NCBI GenBank assembly: GCA_900315395.1
Contig: OMZC01000014.1
Coordinates: 1 to 40,130, forward strand
Direction: 5' to 3'
From: an uncultured Gammaproteobacteria bacterium
GTDB lineage: Bacteria > Pseudomonadota > Gammaproteobacteria > Enterobacterales > Succinivibrionaceae
Length of the DNA stretch: 40,130 nucleotides
A program made the position numbers and the translations under genes. Below are positions 34,260 through 40,130 of the stretch, one piece after another (the stretch's first letter is position 1; each line of letters opens with the position of its first letter). The notes under the pieces were generated by a model. The model worked only from the letters and a program-made list of their open reading frames with translations, did not search any database and was not told the origin of the DNA.

Positions 34260-35021
34260 ATGCTGTACTTTTTCGTATTCTTATTACTGGTGATAATTAT
34301 CGCTCCTGCTCTGGTAATTATTCCTCAGTCATTTACCTCATTGAACTACTTCATCTACCCTATTAAGAGCTTCTCTTTAAAGTGGTATGACAAGTTCTTT
34401 ATGAACGAGCAATGGATAACTTCATTAGAGAGAAGCTTGTTCATCGCAATCTGTGTAGCTGTTTTTGCAACTATCATTGGTACATTAGCAGCTTTAGCAG
34501 TTAACAAATTAAAGTTCAAAGGCAAGAACCTCTTTTTGAACCTGATGTTAACTCCAATGATTGTGCCTGTAGTTATCACTGGTGTTGCTTTGTATGCAAG
34601 CTTTGCTAAAGTCGGTCTTAATAACACCATTCCAGGTCTTATCATGGCCCACTCCTTACTTGCAATCCCTATGGTATTTCTAACCATGTCAGCTGCCTTT
34701 GCTAGATTTGACGCAAATTTAGAGTTAGCTGCCATGTCTATGGGATCAACTCCTGTAGGAGCCTTCTTTAAGGTTACCTTGCCTGGAGTTAAAAACTCTG
34801 TAGTTACAGGTGCTCTGCTCTCATTTGTAACCTCACTAGATGAGGTTGTAGTAACCATTTTCGTATCAGGCGCTAATACCAAGACTCTACCTATGATGAT
34901 GTGGGAGAACTTAAGAGCAACTATCGATCCTACCATCGCAGTTGCAGCAACCTTCTTAATCATTCTGACATTAGGTATGTACGTAATTAAAGAATTCATC
35001 GAATCAAGATCTAAGGATTAA
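34260..35021 (+). CDS. potC: PotC-like ABC transporter permease
   Basis: Second permease, 253 residues with six helices. The EAA-like loop reads LELAAMSMGSTPVGAFFKVTLP, followed by SFVTSLDEVVVTIFVSG, a stretch typical of PotC. GGAG lies about seven bases ahead of the start. It follows potB by 13 bases and precedes the deaminase gene by two bases, so import and catabolism are transcribed together. Confidence 0.9.
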   Translation: MLYFFVFLLLVIIIAPALVIIPQSFTSLNYFIYPIKSFSLKWYDKFFMNEQWITSLERSLFIAICVAVFATIIGTLAALAVNKLKFKGKNLFLNLMLTPMIVPVVITGVALYASFAKVGLNNTIPGLIMAHSLLAIPMVFLTMSAAFARFDANLELAAMSMGSTPVGAFFKVTLPGVKNSVVTGALLSFVTSLDEVVVTIFVSGANTKTLPMMMWENLRATIDPTIAVAATFLIILTLGMYVIKEFIESRSKD

Positions 35022-35023
35022 AA

Positions 35024-36277
35024 ATGACAGTTACAGTTTATAAAAACGCACAACTGCAAGGTTGTGACAAAACCACTGACATCGCTGTTGTTGATGGTAA
35101 ATTTGCAAAGATTGGCGGTGATTTATCAGATTATGAGAAAAATGGTAACACTGTAGATTTAAAAGGTAATCTTGTGATACCTCCATTTGCAGATGCTCAT
35201 ATCCATTTGGATTATATCTATACAGCATCATTGCCAACCCATGAGACTACCTCCGGTACCTTATTTGAGGCTATTGATAACTGGTCTGATTCTAAAGCTT
35301 CTCTTACAGCTGACATCATCAAAGAGAGAGCTTTAAAAGGTGTAAAGATGCAGATAAGCCACGGTGTGCAGTACGTCCGTTCACATGTGGATGTAACCGA
35401 TCCTAAGCTAACTGCTCTAAAAGCCTTGTTAGAGCTAAAAGAGGAGCTAAAAGACTACATTGACTTACAGATAGTAGCTTTCCCTCAGGAAGGTTACTTT
35501 GCCTACAAAGGCGGTGCAGAGTTAGTTGAAGAAGCTTTAAAGATGGGCGCTGATGTTGTAGGTGGTATTCCTCACTTTGAGTTTACCCGTGAAGACGGTG
35601 TACGCTCTGTTGAAAAAGGCTTTGAACTTGCTATGAAATATGACAAGTTACTAGACTTCCACTGTGATGAGACCGATGACGATCAATCACGCTTTGTAGA
35701 GTCTATTGCAGCCTATACCTACTTTAACTCAATGCAAGGTCGTACTGCAGCCTCTCATACCTGTGCTATGGGCTCATATAACAATGCTTATGCTTTCAAG
35801 ATGATGAGTAAGTTTAAGAAGGCTCAGTTAAACTTCATTGTCTGCCCAACTGAGAACTGCTATTTACAGGGGCGTTATGACTCATATCCAAAGCGTCGTG
35901 GTATCTCACGTGTAGATGAGTTAACACAGAATGGACTTAACGTCTCCTTTGCTCAAGACTCGATTTCAGATCCATGGTATCCACTTGGCAATGGCAACTT
36001 GATGCATCAGTTAGATTTTGGTTTGCATTTATCTCACATGATGAGTGTTGATGAAATTAAAAACTCATTAAAGTTTGTGACCGAAAACGGAGCTAAGACC
36101 ATGTGCATTAAAGACTATGGTATTAAAGAAGGCAATAGCGCTAACTTTGTAGTCTTAGATGAAAAGAATGTCTTTGATGCTGTAAGAAATACAGCTTCAA
36201 CCATTTTAAGTGTAAGAAACGGTAAGGTTATTATGGAAAAACAGCCTGAAAAAATTCTTACAACCTACAACTTTTAG
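35024..36277 (+). CDS. codA: Cytosine deaminase family amidohydrolase (CodA-like)
   Basis: Metal-dependent deaminase of 417 residues, cytosolic. It aligns closely with E. coli CodA. The metal and catalytic residues are present: H59 and H61 (HIHLD), Q155 (AFPQEG), H213 and E216 (HCDE), H245 (SHT) and D312, then DPWYPLG. One active-site change stands out: CodA has HDD at 312-314, while this protein reads QDS, so D314, which shapes substrate choice in CodA, is S313 here. Cytosine to uracil plus ammonia is the default reaction. Some creatinine deaminases belong to this family, and the creatininase-like neighbour makes that worth testing. It follows potC by two bases. Confidence 0.88.
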   Translation: MTVTVYKNAQLQGCDKTTDIAVVDGKFAKIGGDLSDYEKNGNTVDLKGNLVIPPFADAHIHLDYIYTASLPTHETTSGTLFEAIDNWSDSKASLTADIIKERALKGVKMQISHGVQYVRSHVDVTDPKLTALKALLELKEELKDYIDLQIVAFPQEGYFAYKGGAELVEEALKMGADVVGGIPHFEFTREDGVRSVEKGFELAMKYDKLLDFHCDETDDDQSRFVESIAAYTYFNSMQGRTAASHTCAMGSYNNAYAFKMMSKFKKAQLNFIVCPTENCYLQGRYDSYPKRRGISRVDELTQNGLNVSFAQDSISDPWYPLGNGNLMHQLDFGLHLSHMMSVDEIKNSLKFVTENGAKTMCIKDYGIKEGNSANFVVLDEKNVFDAVRNTASTILSVRNGKVIMEKQPEKILTTYNF

Positions 36278-36285
36278 GAGCGTAT

Positions 36286-37032
36286 ATGAAGATCATGCAT
36301 CATATGACCAGAGCTGATTTTGAAAAGGCTCAGGATAATGTAGTAGTACTACCAGTAGGTTCAACAGAACAACACGGTCCACACTTACCTTTAGGTGTTG
36401 ACTCTTATATTGCTCGTGGCATCAGTGAGATCTTATCAGAACGTACCGGTGCTATCGTAGCTCCTACTCTTACTTATGGTTATAAATCAAAACCTCTATC
36501 AGGTGGTGGTCCTTTATTTAAAGGTACCATTGATCTGAACGGTAAGACTTTAATCGACCTTGTATATGACATTCTCTGTGAGTTTGCCCGTGACGGTTAT
36601 AACAAGATCTTTATTAACAATGCTCATTTTGAAAACCAGGCTTTTATTGAAGAAGCTATGGATTTGGCTTGTCAGGCTTTTCCTAAATTAAAGGTTGTTC
36701 AGTCAAACTGGTGGGATGTTCTAGATAACGACACTGTAAATAAGGTCTTTTCAGATGTACCTTTCCCAGGTTGGGCTTTTGAGCATGCTGCTATTACCGA
36801 AACCTCTCTCATGCTCTTTTTAAAGCCTGAATTAGTAAGAAAGAACCTAATTCCTGAGGACGTTAAAGCAAAAGCCCTACCTTACTCTGTATATCCTGCT
36901 CGCAAAGAGATGGTACCTGAGTGTGGTGCATTAGCTCCTTCTAAGGGATCATCAGCTGAAAAAGGCAAGCTCATTGTAGATAAGGCCATCGAAGGCTTTT
37001 TAAAGATCTTTAAAGATGAGTTTAATGTCTAG
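36286..37032 (+). CDS. Creatininase family amidohydrolase, close to true creatininase
   Basis: Predicted cyclic amide hydrolase of 248 residues. It follows Pseudomonas creatininase along the chain. The metal-binding set is E28 and H30 (GSTEQHG), D39 and E116 (AHFEN), with H114 next to it. The aromatic residues at the active site are matched by W143 (NWWDV) and W163 (PGWAFEH). YGYKS (64-68) and SGGG (72-75) are also shared. The reaction would be creatinine plus water to creatine, reversible. The family also holds MftE and formamide hydrolases, but the YGYKS and tryptophan matches favour creatininase. No creatinase is in the window, so creatine breakdown would need genes elsewhere. GGAG precedes the start. 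Confidence 0.85.
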   Translation: MKIMHHMTRADFEKAQDNVVVLPVGSTEQHGPHLPLGVDSYIARGISEILSERTGAIVAPTLTYGYKSKPLSGGGPLFKGTIDLNGKTLIDLVYDILCEFARDGYNKIFINNAHFENQAFIEEAMDLACQAFPKLKVVQSNWWDVLDNDTVNKVFSDVPFPGWAFEHAAITETSLMLFLKPELVRKNLIPEDVKAKALPYSVYPARKEMVPECGALAPSKGSSAEKGKLIVDKAIEGFLKIFKDEFNV

Positions 37033-37040
37033 GAGGCAAC

Positions 37041-37637
37041 ATGGATAACTTTGTAATCACTGTTTCAAGACAGTTTGGTAGTTTAGGTAGACCTATTGCC
37101 CAAAAGATTGCGCACAAACTTAATATTGAGTATTACGACAGAGATCTGATTGAAAAGGCAGCTTCTATCATGAACGAGGATATGAGAACCGTATCTCCTT
37201 TAGATGAGAGCATCAAGCTTCCTTTTGCAAATGCCCTGTTTCCTTTAGGTTTAGGCACAGGTTCATCGCACAGACGTTTATTTAAAGTTCAAGAAAGTCT
37301 TATCCGTGAGTGTGTAGCAAAGAGCAACTGCCTAATTGTAGGACGTTGCGCTGACTACATCTTAAAAGACTATAAACGCAGATTCTCAGTCATGATCTAC
37401 GCTCCTTTAGAAGAGCGTATTAAAAACTCTGTCAACGAACTTAGAATTCCAGAGTATGAGGTAACTGACTATGTAAAGGAAATTGATAGAGCAAGAGACT
37501 CCTATCATAAGTTCTTTACAGATGAGAAGTTAGATACCATTAAATACAGAGACATGTTAATTGATTCATCTACTATGTCACAAGACGAGATAGCAGATTG
37601 CATCATTGAAGCTGCTAAAAGAAAATTGCACTTCTAA
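37041..37637 (+). CDS. Cytidylate kinase-like family protein
   Basis: A 198-residue P-loop protein of the cytidylate-kinase-like family. The N-terminus ITVSRQFGSLGRPIAQKIAHKL is split between residues 6-27 and forms the nucleotide-binding loop. YYDRDLI near 32-38 and LIVGRCADYIL near 98-108 follow the family pattern. A nucleoside monophosphate kinase role is possible but not proven for this family, which is widespread next to transporters. It is the last gene of the operon, eight bases after the creatininase gene, and a strong terminator follows. AGGAGG precedes the start. Confidence 0.8.
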   Translation: MDNFVITVSRQFGSLGRPIAQKIAHKLNIEYYDRDLIEKAASIMNEDMRTVSPLDESIKLPFANALFPLGLGTGSSHRRLFKVQESLIRECVAKSNCLIVGRCADYILKDYKRRFSVMIYAPLEERIKNSVNELRIPEYEVTDYVKEIDRARDSYHKFFTDEKLDTIKYRDMLIDSSTMSQDEIADCIIEAAKRKLHF

Positions 37638-37681
37638 TGAAGGAATAGAGTTCTTTGATTTAATAGATAAAATCTAGGTTT

Positions 37682-37718
37682 AAGGCAGTCGCATTTTGGT
37701 GTGACTGCCTTTTTTTAA
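37682..37718 (+). terminator. Terminator of the potA2-codA-creatininase operon
   Basis: AAGGCAGTC and GACTGCCTT form a perfect 9-bp stem with a 12-base loop, followed by a run of T. Confidence 0.9.
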
Positions 37719-37724
37719 GCTCTT

Positions 37725-38639
37725 TTATAAGATCAGAGCCAGAAGAGGAATTGAAAGTACTGATAACAGAGTGGTTAAGAAAGTACCTTCTGACATGGTG
37801 CTACCATCAATATTATTCTTTAAGCACAGCATTGTACCGATTGAAGCTACAGGCATACCAAATAGAACTACTAATACCTGAGTGTATTTGTAATCTAATG
37901 GGCTTAATCTGAATAAACCGTATAGAACAACAGGAATTGCTAATAGCTTAATTGCAGTAAGAATATACATTCTTACATTGCCTAACATTCTCAATACAGG
38001 AATACCGGCAAGAGTAGAACCAATAATTAGTAATGAACCTGGTACAGTCATGCTACCTACTAAAGAGCAAGCCTCTGATACTTCTTTTGGCATCTTAGCC
38101 TGCAGGCATACGATCACGATAGTGATGTAAGTTGCACACAGACATGGTGAGAATAGAGTTCTCCACTTAAACTCAAACTTACCTTTACCAGAGGTAATAA
38201 TAGGCACACCAAACATAAAGATTAAGATGTTAAATGGAATAGTTACAACCGCTGCATAGAAAATTGCAGTTGAACCAAATAAAGCATCTAATACAGGGAA
38301 ACCAATGTAGTTGATATTTCCAAAGATCAGCATGAATCTGTATGAACCTAGCTGATCAGGATTTTTACAGATTAACTTTGATACAGTAAAAGCAATGATA
38401 AATAAGAAAGCATAAGACAAAAGACCTGCAGTTAATACAGGAGGAATATCCTCTGGCTTTGGTAATACCTCACCCATTACTGAAGATAAGATTAAGAAAG
38501 GTGCAGTAATATTTAAAATCAGAGATGAGAACTTACGATTAAAGTCGACATCCATGTATCTTAGCTTGTTACAGCAAAAACCAATGATAACAAGCAGAAA
38601 CAGAGCCCCCATCTGGGTCAGTGTGTCTAAAAAGCTCAT
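37725..38639 (-). CDS. AEC (auxin efflux carrier) family transporter
   Basis: Inner-membrane carrier of 304 residues with about ten helices in two repeats. Features of the AEC family are the early FLLVIIGFCCNKLRYMD segment and the NITAPFLILSSV stretch. IFGNINYIGFPVLDALFG lies near residues 108-125, and GMPVASIGTML falls in the later helices. Bacterial members move organic acids such as malate or malonate; the substrate here is unknown. It converges with the creatinine-type operon and has a nested palindrome ahead of its start. Confidence 0.88.
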   Translation of the reverse strand: MSFLDTLTQMGALFLLVIIGFCCNKLRYMDVDFNRKFSSLILNITAPFLILSSVMGEVLPKPEDIPPVLTAGLLSYAFLFIIAFTVSKLICKNPDQLGSYRFMLIFGNINYIGFPVLDALFGSTAIFYAAVVTIPFNILIFMFGVPIITSGKGKFEFKWRTLFSPCLCATYITIVIVCLQAKMPKEVSEACSLVGSMTVPGSLLIIGSTLAGIPVLRMLGNVRMYILTAIKLLAIPVVLYGLFRLSPLDYKYTQVLVVLFGMPVASIGTMLCLKNNIDGSTMSEGTFLTTLLSVLSIPLLALIL

Positions 38640-38650
38640 TTTTGCTCCAT

Positions 38651-38698
38651 GTCACAAAATTAAAAATAAGTGCGCACATGATATGCCTATTTTGTGAC
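38651..38698. promoter_or_regulatory. Nested palindrome ahead of the AEC transporter gene
   Basis: GTCACAAAAT (38651-38660) and ATTTTGTGAC (38689-38698) form a perfect 10-bp inverted repeat. Near its centre GTGCGCAC (38670-38677) is a second perfect palindrome. It begins 12 bases upstream of the AEC start on the minus strand, so it may be an operator or a 5' leader hairpin. Confidence 0.55.
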
Positions 38699-38909
38699 GA
38701 ATAGTAGAGATTTTTTTAAATCACAATTATTGAACACTGGTATTAAAATTGGTTATACATCCTTATTTTCTTGATATTTATGCTGTTGGATAAAAGCTGT
38801 AAAAGCTACAAATTATTTATGGACTACAACTAGATTTTTTTATAATGTATTGTTAAATAAACAGTGTTAGCTTTCTACTTTTCCCATCCTTCAGAATATA
38901 AATTTTTAA

Positions 38910-39959
38910 ATGAACAACTTATTGAACATAAGCAAAAGCTACATCAATAAATGTGGAGATATCATCGGTAAAGGTGACAAAGAAAGCTTTGAGTATGTTC
39001 AGGCTTTAAAGGCCATTTCAAATTGGAGATCTTTACATTTAGATCCTTTAAATAAGGTCAGAGCCATCGTAAAACGTAGATTAGAGAGCTCTGGAATTAA
39101 ATATCTTTTAGCTCAACGCTTAAAGAGAATGCCATCTATCATTGAAAAGGTAAATCGATATGATGGACTTGAACTTTCAAGAATGCAGGATATCGGTGGT
39201 CTTAGAATAGTAGTACCTACAATAGATGATATTAAAAAAGTTCATGACAGATTACTTTACAAAACTTCTACTTTGTCTTTGTCAAACGAAAAAGACTACA
39301 TAAACACAGATGGACCAAAGGCTGATGGTTACAGAAGTGTCCACATGATCTTCAAGTACAAAAGTAAAAAACATCCTGAACTTGCTCAATACAATATCGA
39401 AATTCAAATAAGAACTCAGCTTCAGCACTGTTGGGGAACAACAGTTGAAACATTAGGTATGATTGATAAGGAATCATACAAGACAGGTAAAGGAGAGTTC
39501 AAAACAAAACGTTTCTTACTTCTTGTAAGTGCTCTTTTTGCTTTAAAAGAAAAGACAAAGATACCTGATGCACTAGCAAAAGTATCACCTCTTGAAATAG
39601 CAAAAGAAATTGAGGACATTGATAACGAACTTAATATCACAAGAAAGTTGCAAGGTGTAGTTGTAAGTATCAAAGAGAAAAAAGTAAATTCTGATGATAA
39701 CTACTATGTATTAGAGCTTACTGTTAAAGATGATGGCAAAAGTAATATCAAAATCATGTCATTTAAAGTCGGTACAGATAGTTTAGCAGAGGATTTCTAT
39801 AGATTTAGAGAGCAAGAAACTCAAAACCTAAAAAATGTATCAGTTCTTATGATTAGATCAGATAAATTTATCAATATTAAGAGCGAATATCCAAACTACT
39901 TCTTAGATACTCAGAAATTCATTAAAGAACTGACAAAAGTAAGCTCTATTAATAGATAA
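38910..39959 (+). CDS. RelA/SpoT synthetase-domain protein without hydrolase domain
   Basis: A 349-residue protein with a single RelA/SpoT nucleotidyl-transferase domain at about residues 45-185. Key residues are present: D94 (MQDIGGLR), Y141 and H145 (DGYRSVH), and E164 (IEIQIRT). HCWGTTVE follows in place of the long-RSH sequence. There is no HD hydrolase, TGS or ACT domain. The C-terminal 150 residues are mixed alpha/beta and unrecognised. It could make (p)ppGpp or pppApp-like alarmones, or modify tRNA ends as toxic small alarmone synthetases do. TATAAT at 38841-38846 may be its -10 box. No antitoxin-like gene is seen in the 171 bases downstream. Confidence 0.85.
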   Translation: MNNLLNISKSYINKCGDIIGKGDKESFEYVQALKAISNWRSLHLDPLNKVRAIVKRRLESSGIKYLLAQRLKRMPSIIEKVNRYDGLELSRMQDIGGLRIVVPTIDDIKKVHDRLLYKTSTLSLSNEKDYINTDGPKADGYRSVHMIFKYKSKKHPELAQYNIEIQIRTQLQHCWGTTVETLGMIDKESYKTGKGEFKTKRFLLLVSALFALKEKTKIPDALAKVSPLEIAKEIEDIDNELNITRKLQGVVVSIKEKKVNSDDNYYVLELTVKDDGKSNIKIMSFKVGTDSLAEDFYRFREQETQNLKNVSVLMIRSDKFINIKSEYPNYFLDTQKFIKELTKVSSINR

Positions 39960-40130
39960 CTGCAAACATTCATTTATATACACATTTTAACATTGTGTTT
40001 TGATATAAATTCCAAAAGATCCTATACTTACTTGAGGTGAACAATTATTTACGTAGTCGTTTATGCTTATTGATGGTAACTTTCCCAAGACCCAGCTGAG
40101 ATAAAAAAATAAAAGTTCGAAAATGACCTC
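39960..40130. other. Right-edge gap, nothing supported
   Basis: AT-rich sequence with no convincing gene. A 46-codon minus-strand frame enters from the edge and stops at 39990-39992; it has no recognisable motif. Confidence 0.4.

Noticed and set aside
34355-34999. A 214-codon minus-strand open frame
   Set aside because: It is the antisense shadow of the PotC-like permease gene and has no motif or ribosome binding site.
38651-38698. CRP-like site from TGTGA and TCACA half-sites ahead of the AEC gene
   Set aside because: The half-sites are in the opposite order and 28 bases apart, unlike the TGTGA-N6-TCACA consensus.
39990-40130. A 46-codon minus-strand frame entering from the right edge
   Set aside because: No motif, and a frame of this length can arise by chance; the sequence ends before it can be judged.

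Overview
The window is AT-rich chromosomal DNA from a Gram-negative anaerobe or facultative anaerobe. An OapA/MepM-type envelope peptidase, a SotB-type exporter, a PRPP synthase of bacterial class I and an SprA-related protein suggest a gammaproteobacterium. The low GC and the four-subunit 2-oxoacid:ferredoxin oxidoreductase point to a gut-type lineage such as Succinivibrionaceae. That placement is inference. No tRNA, rRNA, CRISPR array or intact insertion sequence was seen.

Layout. 1-637: 5' part of an SLC13-type transporter gene, cut by the left edge. 880-5965: envelope peptidase, then two convergent genes for an M20/RocB-like and a YqhD-like protein, both missing most metal ligands of their families. 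6183-9256: potABC transporter operon without a binding protein. 9406-12935: prs, sotB and an AraC/GyrI-like regulator. 13134-18385: AAA-ATPase-like/PD-(D/E)XK gene, a decayed relative of it, an SprA-related gene, an NhaC-type antiporter and a small membrane protein. 18577-24089 (minus): 2-oxoacid:ferredoxin oxidoreductase operon ending in a PaaK-type CoA ligase, with a LysR gene upstream. 24210-30284: Rrf2 (CymR-like) regulator, a PTS IIA-like protein lacking both histidines, an aldo/keto reductase, and a sulfur operon cysK-methyltransferase-mccB-mccA. 30285-31088: long regulatory gap. 31089-37637: seven-gene operon potA-potD-potB-potC-codA-creatininase-cytidylate-kinase-like. 37725-38639 (minus): AEC-family transporter. 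38910-39959: hydrolase-less RelA/SpoT synthetase.

How the genes work together. The most distinctive unit is 31089-37637. A polyamine-type ABC importer, whose binding protein lacks the usual amine-binding Asp/Trp, is joined to a CodA-family deaminase and a protein very like true creatininase. Uptake and breakdown of a cyclic amidine such as creatinine, or of a pyrimidine base, is the best inference. The sulfur block resembles the CymR-controlled reverse transsulfuration module of Firmicutes. Its upstream gap carries a 22-bp palindrome over a candidate promoter and a possible Cys-rich leader peptide. A recurring theme is enzyme-family proteins that have lost catalytic residues (2888-4690, 4787-5965, 24671-25201), which suggests regulatory or binding roles.
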